Shown: positions 7,895-16,585, counted from the stretch's first letter. The stretch is 55,480 nt of DNA from an uncultured Acetatifactor sp. (GCA_947627535.1 CANQWM010000016.1:1-55480), one strand, 5' to 3'. Program-made: numbers and translations. Notes: a model not told the origin generated them from the letters alone.

Positions 7895-9187
7895 ATGATT
7901 TATATTGCAGATAACATATTCAATTATCTGATATATCTATTTATAATTCATTATGGGTTTAGGATCAATCCCAGAAAAAACAGACTTTTTGTTGGTGCTT
8001 CTGTAATAATTGTACTGTCTGCAGGCGCTTTCAACGCATACTATGACGTGAATTCTCCGATTGTCTACATTCTTTGGAGTGTGCTTTCTGTTATTTTGTT
8101 TTTTGAGGATCGTTTCGTCCATTTAATGATAGTAAGCGTTTCTCTCATGTATTTTACCGGGATTATAGATACATTCAGCGTTATGCTGATACAGGTTGTG
8201 ATGATAGGCGGAGGGATTACCGGCACAGATATTATGTGGTGGATGGAGCCTGCCTATCTTCTCTCATTTTTCATATATCTTTTAGTTTATTGGCAGATTT
8301 TAAAAAAACATGAAGTTTATTTGTGTGATATAGAGCTAAAATACAAGTTCGTGCTTTTGATTCAGGGCAGTATCTTTCAAATGTTTTACAATTTTGTCTT
8401 TGTTTTCTTTAACGAAAATCATGCTATGTATGGCTGGGATGCTTATGCAGTGTTTTTTATCAGTATAACAGGAGTAATCTATTCTGTTTTTCTCACGCTC
8501 AGCCTGGCCGTGAAAAATGTATTGTCGGACAGGCAGAACAGGGAACTCCAATCTTTTATGGATATGCAAAAACAGCAGTACGACTATCAGTTGCAGCAAT
8601 CCGTGGCTGTACGGCGTTTTAAACATGATCTGGTCAATCATATTGGCGTTCTGAGGGAGCTGTTAAATGAGAAAAAGACAAAAGAAGCCAAAGAATATAT
8701 CGATACGATCTGGAGTGTTCAGAATGAGTTTGATCTGAAGATTCATACGGGAGACAGTTTTCTTGATATCATTGTAAATTATTATTCCTATTTGGCTGGA
8801 AAGGAAAAGGTAGAATTTACAGTCTCAGGCAGGCTGACCGAAAAACTTCCTCTCGAGATGTTTGATCTCACCACATTGGTTGGAAATATACTGCAAAATG
8901 CTTTTGAGGCGGCATTAAAAGCGGATGTGCCCAAAATACATGTCGAGCTCATAGAACATACGAAAGAAATATTTATAGTCGTCGTCAACAGTACAGACAG
9001 GGCGGTAAAGAATAAAAAATTTTTTGTGACTTCAAAAAAGGACAAAAGAAACCACGGGTTTGGTCTGGAAAATATTGCTGCAACAGTTCAAAAATATCAT
9101 GGCGAATACTATATGGAGTCCGTGGCGGAAAACGGAGAAGCATGGTTTAAAATCAGCATTGCCATACCCAGGGAGGAAAAGACGTGA
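7895..9187 (+). CDS. AgrC/ComD-like sensor histidine kinase (GHKL)
   Basis: 430 aa. The N-terminal ~215 residues are strongly hydrophobic with about six or seven membrane spans, as in peptide-pheromone receptors. A coiled-coil dimerisation region (QKQQYDYQLQQ) leads to the phospho-accepting His, H244 in RRFKHDLVNH. The GHKL ATPase domain follows with N-box VGNILQNAFEAA and G-box NHGFGLENI. The start has AGGAG at a good distance. The stop overlaps the response regulator start by 4 bp, so the two form a coupled two-component system. No obvious pheromone precursor or AgrB-type protease lies next to it, so the signal is unknown. Codon use is more A+T-rich than in the second half of the window. 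Confidence 0.92.
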   Translation: MIYIADNIFNYLIYLFIIHYGFRINPRKNRLFVGASVIIVLSAGAFNAYYDVNSPIVYILWSVLSVILFFEDRFVHLMIVSVSLMYFTGIIDTFSVMLIQVVMIGGGITGTDIMWWMEPAYLLSFFIYLLVYWQILKKHEVYLCDIELKYKFVLLIQGSIFQMFYNFVFVFFNENHAMYGWDAYAVFFISITGVIYSVFLTLSLAVKNVLSDRQNRELQSFMDMQKQQYDYQLQQSVAVRRFKHDLVNHIGVLRELLNEKKTKEAKEYIDTIWSVQNEFDLKIHTGDSFLDIIVNYYSYLAGKEKVEFTVSGRLTEKLPLEMFDLTTLVGNILQNAFEAALKADVPKIHVELIEHTKEIFIVVVNSTDRAVKNKKFFVTSKKDKRNHGFGLENIAATVQKYHGEYYMESVAENGEAWFKISIAIPREEKT

Positions 9188-9888
9188 AAATCGGTATTGT
9201 AGAGGATGAAGCGGTATGGAGGGATAAGATACAGAATATTATTGAAAAATATTGCAGGGATAAAAATATTCCATTTCAGATCAATTCTTATGACAATGGA
9301 GTGAATTTTATGAAAAATTCAGATGCAGACCTGCTGTTTCTGGATATTGAACTAGCAGAGGGGGAAGATGGTTTTCAAATCGCAGAACAACTGATGCATG
9401 ATGGAAAGAAATGTAAGGTATGTTTTTTGACTTCCCATACGGAGCTTGCAAGATCAGGATATAGGGTGAATGCTTTCCGGTATATAGACAAAAGGCATTT
9501 GGAAGAAGTGGGTGAGGCACTGGATTCTTTTCTGAAAACAAAGATTCAGGATCGGATGATTTCCTGTCATGATACCGCGGGGGGACAAATCAGGATAAAT
9601 CTGAATAAACTTCTTCTTGTTGAAACGTATGGAAGAAAATTAAGATACCTTATGCTTGATGGGAGGGAATATTTTTGTGAAGGGAAAATATCGGAAGCCG
9701 CACGAAACTTATCTCCATTTGGTTTTTCCCAGACACATCGGTCGTATATTGTCAATCTGAAATATATTGAAAAGGTACACAGCCATGAGGTTACGCTTTG
9801 CAATGGATTAAAGGTAATGATCGGGAGAGCTCATAGTGATGAGTTCAAGAAGGAATTTTTTAAGTGGAGAATGCGGTTTGACAACTGA
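9184..9888 (+). CDS. LytTR-family response regulator (AgrA/VirR type)
   Basis: 234 aa. Receiver domain at residues 1-120: acidic pocket VEDE, phospho-acceptor D54 in LLFLDIELAEG, Thr in CFLTSH, then Lys in YIDKRH. A LytTR DNA-binding domain follows, ending with the typical FSQTHRSYIVNLKYIEKV and a short strand. LytTR regulators bind pairs of ~9-10 bp direct repeats two helical turns apart. Such a pair lies only 45 bp downstream, in front of the lipoprotein gene, so that gene is the likely target. Translationally coupled to the sensor kinase by ATGA-type overlap. Confidence 0.94.
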   Translation: MKIGIVEDEAVWRDKIQNIIEKYCRDKNIPFQINSYDNGVNFMKNSDADLLFLDIELAEGEDGFQIAEQLMHDGKKCKVCFLTSHTELARSGYRVNAFRYIDKRHLEEVGEALDSFLKTKIQDRMISCHDTAGGQIRINLNKLLLVETYGRKLRYLMLDGREYFCEGKISEAARNLSPFGFSQTHRSYIVNLKYIEKVHSHEVTLCNGLKVMIGRAHSDEFKKEFFKWRMRFDN

Positions 9889-9932
9889 TTGGATATAAGG
9901 GCGGTTGGTGTGATCTGACACCTGTTGTTTTG

Positions 9933-9965
9933 TGTCGTTTGCGCAAAAAAGATGTCGTTTGTGCA
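9933..9965 (+). promoter_or_regulatory. direct repeat, probable LytTR regulator binding site
   Basis: TGTCGTTTGCGCA (9933-9945) and TGTCGTTTGTGCA (9953-9965) differ by one base and start 20 bp apart, about two helical turns. This is the arrangement used by LytTR regulators such as AgrA and ComE. The pair sits just upstream of the -35 region of the lipoprotein promoter, consistent with activation by the neighbouring regulator. Confidence 0.75.
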
Positions 9966-9973
9966 GACAGTAT

Positions 9974-10001
9974 TTTACTTTTTTTTTCGTTGTGATATAA
10001 A
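9974..10001 (+). promoter_or_regulatory. lipoprotein promoter
   Basis: TTTACT (9974-9979), 16 bp spacer, TATAAA (9996-10001). The -35 is weak, as expected for an activator-dependent promoter. The -10 lies inside one arm of a perfect inverted repeat (9992-10030). Confidence 0.6.
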
Positions 10002-10030
10002 TAAAGCACTAAAAAATTAATTTATATCAC
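9992..10030. repeat. perfect 11-bp inverted repeat over the promoter
   Basis: GTGATATAAAT (9992-10002) and ATTTATATCAC (10020-10030) are exact complements with 17 bases between. The left arm covers the -10 box and the right arm covers the early transcript just before GAGGGAAC, the ribosome binding site. It could be a repressor operator; it cannot be a full RNA hairpin because the left arm is probably not transcribed. Confidence 0.6.
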
Positions 10031-10042
10031 GAGGGAACTATT

Positions 10043-11512
10043 ATGATGAAAAAAATTTTTTTGCTAAGTTTGCTATGTTTCGTTTTGCTGTCTGCCTGTT
10101 CTATAAATAAGGATTCAGGATATGCGAATGTTACTCCTGATCAAATTGAAAATACTGGTAACAATCATAACCTGTCTGAAGAAAGTACCTCTGATATACG
10201 TCAGACATCTCCAACTGATATGCATGAACCTGAGCAATCCACAGCCATAGTGGAAATGCCAGAAACTGAATCTCAGGCAGAAACGACCCAAATCCGAGAA
10301 ATTTATGAAGGTGAATATACGGGTAATACTATAAGTGACCCTGATTATGACGGTCTGGAGATTCAAAAAAATGAGGATGATACTTATGCAATACAGGTTA
10401 AAATCCCGTTTCTAACCAAGTTGTATGAATGCACAGGCTATCAGTCAGAAAATATAATTCTGTTTTCCACATCTGAATGGGGTGCAGACAAAAAGGTGGA
10501 GGGAAGCATCTCTTTTGATGGTGATTCTGCCACAGTGACATTTACTGCTGGATGGTATCAGACAGCCACTACGGAAAGCTCCTATCAATACTATAAAACA
10601 TCAGATATTCCTAATCTGGGGAATGGCCCTGATGCGCGCCCCGACTACCGTTCTTTTACAGGAGAATACTGCGATGACAACGGTGATCCAAGTCTTGAAA
10701 TCCAGCAAAATGAGGATGGCTCTTATCTCATACAGATTAGCATTTTCCGTGAAATAGGATATGATGCGTGTATTGGCAGTCTAGAGGAAGGAAAAATGTC
10801 TTTCACATCCGATGAAAGAGGCAGTGTAAGCGGTTGCATAATTCTTGATAATGACCTTGCGGTTGTCCAGTTTGAACAGATTGGTTATTTTGAAAATTCT
10901 AAAGTAACAACCTATTTGTTTCATAAGACATCCGACAATCCAAATACAAAAGGAAATATTAATTATCAAGAACTGGGAATTCAAAAACAGGAATATCCCG
11001 CAGTATTTTCCATGGGGGAAAATTTAAAAACTGCCATTACGCAATTAGCGCTCAGCTATGATCATTTTGGCCAGGATTCTGTCAGCAGCGAGAGTTGGAA
11101 AGAAATTTTCATTGCCCGGTTTATTCAAAATTCAAGGGCATCGTTTGATTATTTGGATCGAATCTCGAATGAAAATGACGGGAAGATCAGTGTGGACCAG
11201 CTAAATTATATTCAATATTCGCTTACGAATACAGAAGTGGACTTTTCGTCTGAGACAGGTGATTCCCTCAATAGATATGATGCTGCCAGTTCGTTGAATT
11301 ATGGCTGGATTTCCGGATATAGTTACGAGGAGACAAAGGACGGAGTAATCGTCACAGCTGATTTTGAAGTAGGGTATGATGGAACGGACTCCACGCAAAA
11401 GCGCCAAATAACGGTTGAACTGATCAAGAACCCGTATAGCTGTTTTGATGGATATAGTGTGATTACGATTTCATCTGAGACAGGAAATTCTGATCCTGAA
11501 CAACAGAATTAG
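10043..11512 (+). CDS. lipoprotein with two tandem beta-rich repeats
   Basis: 489 aa. Signal peptide with hydrophobic core and lipobox LSAC gives lipidation at Cys 19 or so, followed by a long Ser/Thr/Glu-rich linker (about residues 25-90). Two related units of about 100 residues follow. Both start EY, contain LEIQxNEDxxYxIQ, and end in YKTSDIPN or HKTSDNPN. The last ~165 residues form a third, different region. I do not recognise a named family. The gene lies directly behind the AgrC/AgrA-like pair and its promoter has the regulator's presumed repeat, so it is likely a surface protein under that system's control. Cell-surface located; function unknown. Confidence 0.82.
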   Translation: MMKKIFLLSLLCFVLLSACSINKDSGYANVTPDQIENTGNNHNLSEESTSDIRQTSPTDMHEPEQSTAIVEMPETESQAETTQIREIYEGEYTGNTISDPDYDGLEIQKNEDDTYAIQVKIPFLTKLYECTGYQSENIILFSTSEWGADKKVEGSISFDGDSATVTFTAGWYQTATTESSYQYYKTSDIPNLGNGPDARPDYRSFTGEYCDDNGDPSLEIQQNEDGSYLIQISIFREIGYDACIGSLEEGKMSFTSDERGSVSGCIILDNDLAVVQFEQIGYFENSKVTTYLFHKTSDNPNTKGNINYQELGIQKQEYPAVFSMGENLKTAITQLALSYDHFGQDSVSSESWKEIFIARFIQNSRASFDYLDRISNENDGKISVDQLNYIQYSLTNTEVDFSSETGDSLNRYDAASSLNYGWISGYSYEETKDGVIVTADFEVGYDGTDSTQKRQITVELIKNPYSCFDGYSVITISSETGNSDPEQQN

Positions 11513-11835
11513 CTGAATTCGTAAGGCAAAATAACGGAAAGGATTTTAAGATTACATTCTAATGAAGCAGAAAGGCAGAAATTCGAGAGAGTCCCTGCTT
11601 TTTGTGTGCAAAAAATAAGCGTATCTTCTATTTATATAAAGAACGGATATTTTGGTATCGTGCCGTTTTTGGTCAAAATTGTCCTGCAATATGCGGTTGA
11701 AATTTGAAGTCGACAATATAATAATAAAAGCGTTAAGCACCAACAATTTAGGAATGGGTCTTGAAGAAGAGATCATTTGTTGATAAAATAGCATTACCAA
11801 AATCCGTGCAATGCACGAAAATAAGGAGTGGCGTT
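11513..11835. other. intergenic: weak terminator and promoter
   Basis: AAGCAG (11565-11570) and CTGCTT (11595-11600) followed by TTTG form a weak terminator for the lipoprotein gene. Further on, TTGAAA (11697-11702), 17 bp, AATAAT (11720-11725), overlapping TATAAT at 11717, is a probable promoter for the ATPase gene. No coding sequence is convincing here. Confidence 0.45.
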
Positions 11836-13089
11836 ATGGAGATCAGGAGAGATGCGTACCTTGAACAGTTAAAAATAAGGAAAGATAATGGCATGATCAA
11901 GGTCATCACGGGAATCAGAAGATGTGGCAAGTCATTTCTGTTATTTGTGCTGTTTAAGAAGTATTTATTGGAGAACGGCGTGGATAGGGAACACATCATT
12001 GAGATTGCATTGGATGGCATTGAAAATGAGGAACTGCGAGATCCAAAGAAGTGTTATCAGTATATCAAAGACGCCATGAAAGATGATCAAAAGTATTATC
12101 TGCTCTTAGATGAAGTACAGTTTATGCCACGATTCGAGGAAGTGCTGAACAGTCTGCTTCGCATAAGCAACATTGATGTATATGTGACTGGCAGCAATTC
12201 TAAGTTTTTATCAAGTGATATTGTAACCGAATTTAGAGGCAGAGGAGATGAGATCAGAATTTATCCGCTGTCCTTTGCGGAGTTCTACGCGGCTTTTGCT
12301 GGAGATTATGACGATGCCTGGGAGGAATATATGACATACGGCGGACTGCCGCAGGCAGTACAGTTTACCGAAGAGCGTCAAAAGGCGGAATATCTTAAAA
12401 ATATGTTTACCAATGTTTATATAAAGGATGTGGTAGAGCGGAACCGGATTCAGAATGATAATGAAATTGGAACTTTGGCAGATATTCTTGCATCTGCCAT
12501 AGGCTCACCGACCAATCCGACTAAAATATCAAATACCTTTAAGAGTGAGCAGGGAATCAATTATAGCAATAAAACCATATCCAATCATATAGATTACTTA
12601 GAAGAGGCATTTTTGATTTCTAAGGCGGAGCGGTATGACATTAAAGGCAGAAAATATGTGGGAGCAAACCTGAAATATTATTTTACGGATATCGGTCTTA
12701 GAAATGCCAGATTGAACTTCAGGCAGCAGGAACCTACGCATATTATAGAGAATATTGTTTATAATGAGCTGCTTGTGCGGGGCTGCAATGTGGATGTCGG
12801 TATTGTGGATGTATTCGAGAAGAATAGTGAAGGGAAAAGGGTTCATAAACAGTTAGAAGTTGACTTTGTAGTCAATCGGGGCAGTCAGAGGTATTATATT
12901 CAGGTAGCTTATGACATGACTTCCGAGGAAAAACAGGCCCAGGAGTTTCATTCGTTTAGAAATATCCCGGATTCATTTAAGAAGATTTTGATAGTAAATA
13001 GAAGTCAAAAACCTTGGAGAAATGATGAAGGATTTGTGATTATGGGTATGAAATATTTTCTGCTCAATGCGGACAGTTTGGAATTTTAG
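11836..13089 (+). CDS. ATP-binding protein, AAA_14/DUF4143 family
   Basis: 417 aa from the ATG at 11836 (AAGGAG upstream); a TTG 25 codons earlier lacks a ribosome binding site. The N-terminal AAA domain has Walker A GIRRCGKS (K32) and Walker B YYLLLDEVQ (D92, E93). VTGSNSKFLS is the sensor segment and IYPLSFAEF the family's conserved turn. The C-terminal half, with KQLEVDFVVNRG, is the DUF4143 restriction-endonuclease-like domain (E-V-D-F-V). Such proteins are frequent, often single and horizontally mobile, in Clostridia and Bacteroides; their role is not established. Encoded alone in an A+T-rich stretch. Confidence 0.92.
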   Translation: MEIRRDAYLEQLKIRKDNGMIKVITGIRRCGKSFLLFVLFKKYLLENGVDREHIIEIALDGIENEELRDPKKCYQYIKDAMKDDQKYYLLLDEVQFMPRFEEVLNSLLRISNIDVYVTGSNSKFLSSDIVTEFRGRGDEIRIYPLSFAEFYAAFAGDYDDAWEEYMTYGGLPQAVQFTEERQKAEYLKNMFTNVYIKDVVERNRIQNDNEIGTLADILASAIGSPTNPTKISNTFKSEQGINYSNKTISNHIDYLEEAFLISKAERYDIKGRKYVGANLKYYFTDIGLRNARLNFRQQEPTHIIENIVYNELLVRGCNVDVGIVDVFEKNSEGKRVHKQLEVDFVVNRGSQRYYIQVAYDMTSEEKQAQEFHSFRNIPDSFKKILIVNRSQKPWRNDEGFVIMGMKYFLLNADSLEF

Positions 13090-13305
13090 GGCGGAAAACG
13101 ACCCGGCGTGTTCCCGGGGAACAGGTTTATTTATAAATAAGTATGAGGTTGCAATCGGTCGTTGAAACAGATATAGTAATTGTAAATCAAAGCGGAAGGA
13201 GCGGACATTTTATGAGGAAAAAATATATTATGGCTCAGTAGTCTGAGCTTAAAATAAAACGAAGGGTTAAGCTCGGATGAATCTTCCATGAAAAAGGAGG
13301 ATCCT
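13090..13305. other. intergenic with mini-ORF and alternative hairpins
   Basis: A nine-codon frame MRKKYIMAQ (13212-13241) has AGGAG about ten bases upstream. It runs into hairpin A, GCTCAG (13233-13238)/CTGAGC (13243-13248). The right arm of A overlaps the left arm of hairpin B, GAGCTTAA (13245-13252)/TTAAGCTC (13267-13274). The two hairpins exclude each other, as in leader-peptide attenuators, but no T-run follows B. The next gene's AAGGAGG begins about 20 bases later. Confidence 0.45.
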
Positions 13306-14331
13306 ATGAGTTATGACAGAGCAGAGGAAATTCTGCCAGAAGATCTGATCAGGGCGATCCAGCAGTATGTAAGCGGGAAAAGCATATACATACCCAGCAG
13401 AGAGAAAAAGAGCTGGGGAAGCCAGACAAAGACCCGGCAGTATTATCAGAAGAGAAATGAAGAAATACGCCGGAAATATGCCGGCGGAATTGCGGTAAAA
13501 TCCCTTGCGGAGGAATATTCGCTCTCTGAGAAAAGCATTCAGAGGATTGTAAGGGCCGGTGCGCTGCCGATAAAGAATATGCATTCTGACAGAAGTGGAC
13601 GGGAAGGCGTCGGAAGGGAGAGGGACATGAAAACACAGGAAGAGTATTTACAGGGACTCCGGCAATGGCTTCGGGATACGGAGGATGAGCCTCTGGAGGA
13701 AATGGCGTCGTTTTTTGAGAAGCGGCTGGACGACTATGAGGAACGTATGTCCGTCTGGGAAAAATCCTACCGGCTTGTTGCCCAGTCGATACCGGGCGAG
13801 TGCCGGAAAATTCTGGACCTGGGATGCGGCACCGGCCTGGAACTGGACCAGATATGGAAAAGGAATCCGGATATTGAGGTGACGGGCGTGGATCTGAGCC
13901 GGGACATGCTGGACAAACTGCTGGCAAAACACCCGGACAAGCGTTTTACCGCCGTATGCCAGGATTATTTTCAATACGATCCCGGACGTGAACAATGGGA
14001 CGCTGTGATTTCCTTTGAAAGCCTGCATCATTTCCTGCCGGAGCGAAAAAAGGAACTGTATCGGAAAATTTACCGCAGCGTAAAGGTCGGCGGTGTTTTT
14101 ATCCTGGGAGATTATATCGCCTGCTGCGACGAGGAAGAAGCGCTTTTACGGGACGTCTATCTGAGACGGAGAAAGCAGTCCGCGATTCCGGAGGATCAGT
14201 TTGTCCATTTTGATATCCCGCTAACCATGGAGCATGAAACAGGTCTGTTGCGAGACGCCGGATTCCAGATCGAGAATGTTATGGATGAGGATGCGGCGGT
14301 CATTGTATGTCGGAGGAAGGAAGCTGACTGA
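13306..14331 (+). CDS. CD3324-like DNA-binding domain fused to class I SAM methyltransferase
   Basis: 341 aa from the ATG at 13306, preceded by AAAGGAGGATCCT. Residues 1 to about 88 match the small CD3324 family (Mor-like helix-turn-helix: LPEDLIRAIQQYVSGKSIYIP, then LAEEYSLSEKSIQRIV). Residues 108-341 are a class I methyltransferase with motif I ILDLGCGTGLEL (D171), acidic VTGVDLS, and the post-motif SFESLHHFLPERKK. The substrate is unknown. At the junction, M108 (13627) is preceded by GGGAG with six bases between, a good internal start. The gene may therefore produce a fusion and a free methyltransferase, or two former neighbours have merged after loss of a stop. A nucleoside phosphorylase follows 73 bp on. 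Confidence 0.85.
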   Translation: MSYDRAEEILPEDLIRAIQQYVSGKSIYIPSREKKSWGSQTKTRQYYQKRNEEIRRKYAGGIAVKSLAEEYSLSEKSIQRIVRAGALPIKNMHSDRSGREGVGRERDMKTQEEYLQGLRQWLRDTEDEPLEEMASFFEKRLDDYEERMSVWEKSYRLVAQSIPGECRKILDLGCGTGLELDQIWKRNPDIEVTGVDLSRDMLDKLLAKHPDKRFTAVCQDYFQYDPGREQWDAVISFESLHHFLPERKKELYRKIYRSVKVGGVFILGDYIACCDEEEALLRDVYLRRRKQSAIPEDQFVHFDIPLTMEHETGLLRDAGFQIENVMDEDAAVIVCRRKEAD

Positions 14332-14404
14332 CGGATGATACCGGGACGGCCTGTTCCCATCGCCGCGGGCAGAAAGAATAAACGAAAGGGAAGGAAGTCC
14401 CTGT

Positions 14405-15160
14405 ATGATTACGGATGCTTTTGATACACTCTCTCCGGCAATTATCAATCCGGAGAAAAGGGAAGATGCTCCCGCAGTGGATGCCTGCATTGTTACTTTT
14501 TCCCATGAAATTGAGAAACATGTGGCTGAAAATTATGCTGCGGGAGAGATCGCTTCCCTCTGGTGCGCCACAGGGCGGACTCCTGTGTATCTGATTGAAA
14601 GGAACGACAAGCGGTTTGCGTTTTACAAGACTTATATCGGCGCTCCCGTTACGGTGGCGTTGCTGGAAGACGCCGCGGCGCAGTTACAGTGTGAAAAATT
14701 TATTTTGTTCGGCGGAGCGGGGTGTCTGAACAGGGAGATTGCGCATGGGAAGGTGATGATTCCCACAGAAGCGTATCGGGACGAAGGCACATCCTATCAT
14801 TACGCACCTGCTGCGGACTTTTGTCAAATCAGAAATTCGGCTGTCGTGGCAAAATGTATGGAGACAAACGGTATTCCCTGCGTGCTTGGGAAAACCTGGA
14901 CCACCGATTCCTTCTATCGGGAGACGAGAAACAATTTTGAAAAGCGGAAGGCCGACGGCTGCATTTCTGTGGAAATGGAGTGCGCCGGCGTACAGGCCAT
15001 GTGTGATTTCAGGGGGTTGGAATTATATCCCTTTTTCACAAGCGGTGACCTGCTCGACGCGCCGGAATGGGACGAACGGGGCAAAGCGTATCGTCATGGC
15101 GGTCAGCATGATGTGGGACATTTTGACATTGCCCTGGCGCTGGCGGAATTTGTCTCATAA
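14405..15160 (+). CDS. nucleoside phosphorylase
   Basis: 251 aa of the PNP/UDP phosphorylase superfamily, which cleaves a nucleoside with phosphate to a free base and (deoxy)ribose-1-phosphate in the cytoplasm. The phosphate-binding FILFGGAGCLN, the ISVEMECAGV motif (Glu residues that contact ribose) and the TSGDLLD segment near the base-binding Asp are present. The start at 14405 has AAGGAAG upstream. It is more like the uridine or broad-specificity branch than DeoD, but specificity cannot be fixed here. Follows the methyltransferase gene at 73 bp and is followed by a 243-bp gap. Confidence 0.88.
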   Translation: MITDAFDTLSPAIINPEKREDAPAVDACIVTFSHEIEKHVAENYAAGEIASLWCATGRTPVYLIERNDKRFAFYKTYIGAPVTVALLEDAAAQLQCEKFILFGGAGCLNREIAHGKVMIPTEAYRDEGTSYHYAPAADFCQIRNSAVVAKCMETNGIPCVLGKTWTTDSFYRETRNNFEKRKADGCISVEMECAGVQAMCDFRGLELYPFFTSGDLLDAPEWDERGKAYRHGGQHDVGHFDIALALAEFVS

Positions 15161-15343
15161 TAGCATGTATCGCCACAGGGCGGATTCAGCGTTTTTGTTT
15201 TTCTATAGGACCGGTAAAAGGTTTGTGCCTGGCTGCGCAGCAAGATAGATATTCCGTCAGATTGATACTGGGATAGAAATGAAAAGAGTCAATAGGATTA
15301 TATAGAAAAATCAGAAAAAACATGTAAAAACGGCAAGACTCTA

Positions 15344-15372
15344 TTTACAAAGACAGCATGATATGATATACT
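15344..15372 (+). promoter_or_regulatory. sigma-A-type promoter of the DUF262 gene
   Basis: TTTACA (15344-15349), exactly 17 bp, TATACT (15367-15372). The transcript would start near 15379, about 25 bases before the ATG, which has AAGGAGG upstream. The rest of the 15161-15403 gap shows no gene. Confidence 0.72.
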
Positions 15373-15403
15373 GCCTCCATAGAACTACAAAGGAGGATAT
15401 GTT

Positions 15404-16585
15404 ATGGCACTCATGATGGCTTTTTCTTATGATTCCAGACCGATTCAGACTCTTGTAAATCAGATCAGAAACATGAACAAACATGACGGGATCGATCTTC
15501 AGCCAAGTTTCCAGCGGGGATTTATATGGAGCTCTGATTTTAAGGATAAACTACTGTACAGTATTATCAAGGGATATCCTATCGGTAACGTGAGCCTGCG
15601 GATTCGGACAGAAAAAAATGACAAAGGGGCTATGCGTGAGGTTGTGGACGGGCAGCAGAGACTGACCACGATTTACCGGTTTGTCAATGGAGAGTATGCG
15701 ATTCAGAGTGAGATATCAAGAAATATCATTGCGTATATTGCTGAATATATGCAGGATGACCCTGATGAAAAACTGATGAGATTAAAAAAACGGCTGCTGA
15801 ACAGAGGCAAAATTGCTATTACATACAAACAGCTGCCGCAGGTGATGCAGGACAATATTCTTGCTTATAATATCTCTATCACCAACATAACCAATGCCAC
15901 TGATGAGGAGGTTACCGAATATTTCCGGTATCTTCAGAATCAGGAAAGACTCAGAGCCGGCGAGATACTGAACTCGGTTCCGGATACGGATCTTGAAAAG
16001 TATTTGAATATGTTGGAGAATAAGGATGCGCTGTTAGTAAAACTGTCTTTTCAGAATAGAAGAAAGCAGTTTGACAGGGTGTTTTACAGCATATTGGGGC
16101 TGGTGGATGGACAGATCGGATTTGGCGTTACAGACAAGGAGGTCATGAAATTTGTAGTGGGGTGCAAAACCCTGAATGATGATACTGTGAAAAAAACCTG
16201 CAGACTTGTAGACACGTTGAACGATATTTCTTCTGACTGTACGATTCCTGCAAATTATATGACCTGCAATGCGCGGGCGATGAAATTCTTTATTCTGCTG
16301 ATCATGTTGAATCTGGTGGATTTTAACGTGGACCGCAAGAAAAAAATGAAAGCACTTGACGAGATCAATATGAAATTGTCAGCGTTCAGTTCCGCCAAGG
16401 CGGACAGCGTGATCAGTGCTTTTTCCGGTTATTCCGAAGAGGTGATAGAAGAGTATAGGCTGCTGGCGCTGATTTCCAAGGGCGGACATTCCTATAAGAG
16501 AGTGGAGAACCGGATGAAGATACTTGCGTATTATATCAATCATTTTGACAACAGAACGGAGGCGTCCAAAATTGTGCCAGTGTAA
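15404..16585 (+). CDS. DUF262 domain-containing protein
   Basis: 393 aa. The N-terminal ~200 residues are a DUF262 domain (ParB/Srx-like fold, as in GmrS/SspE-type defence proteins): LQPSFQRGFIWS, LLYSIIKGYPIGNVSLR and the nucleotide-binding motif VDGQQRLTT (D82). The C-terminal half is helical. No HNH/DUF1524 nuclease motif is visible, unlike full GmrSD enzymes, so any effector would be a partner or a diverged domain. It has its own promoter. The gene is more A+T-rich than the genes around it, a sign of transfer. Its last codons overlap the start of a DNA glycosylase gene. A defence role is possible but inferred. Confidence 0.85.
   Translation: MALMMAFSYDSRPIQTLVNQIRNMNKHDGIDLQPSFQRGFIWSSDFKDKLLYSIIKGYPIGNVSLRIRTEKNDKGAMREVVDGQQRLTTIYRFVNGEYAIQSEISRNIIAYIAEYMQDDPDEKLMRLKKRLLNRGKIAITYKQLPQVMQDNILAYNISITNITNATDEEVTEYFRYLQNQERLRAGEILNSVPDTDLEKYLNMLENKDALLVKLSFQNRRKQFDRVFYSILGLVDGQIGFGVTDKEVMKFVVGCKTLNDDTVKKTCRLVDTLNDISSDCTIPANYMTCNARAMKFFILLIMLNLVDFNVDRKKKMKALDEINMKLSAFSSAKADSVISAFSGYSEEVIEEYRLLALISKGGHSYKRVENRMKILAYYINHFDNRTEASKIVPV

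Noticed and set aside
7895..9888. Complete agr-type quorum-sensing locus
   Set aside because: No AgrB-like protease or AgrD-like peptide gene is found upstream or downstream; only the sensor and regulator are present.
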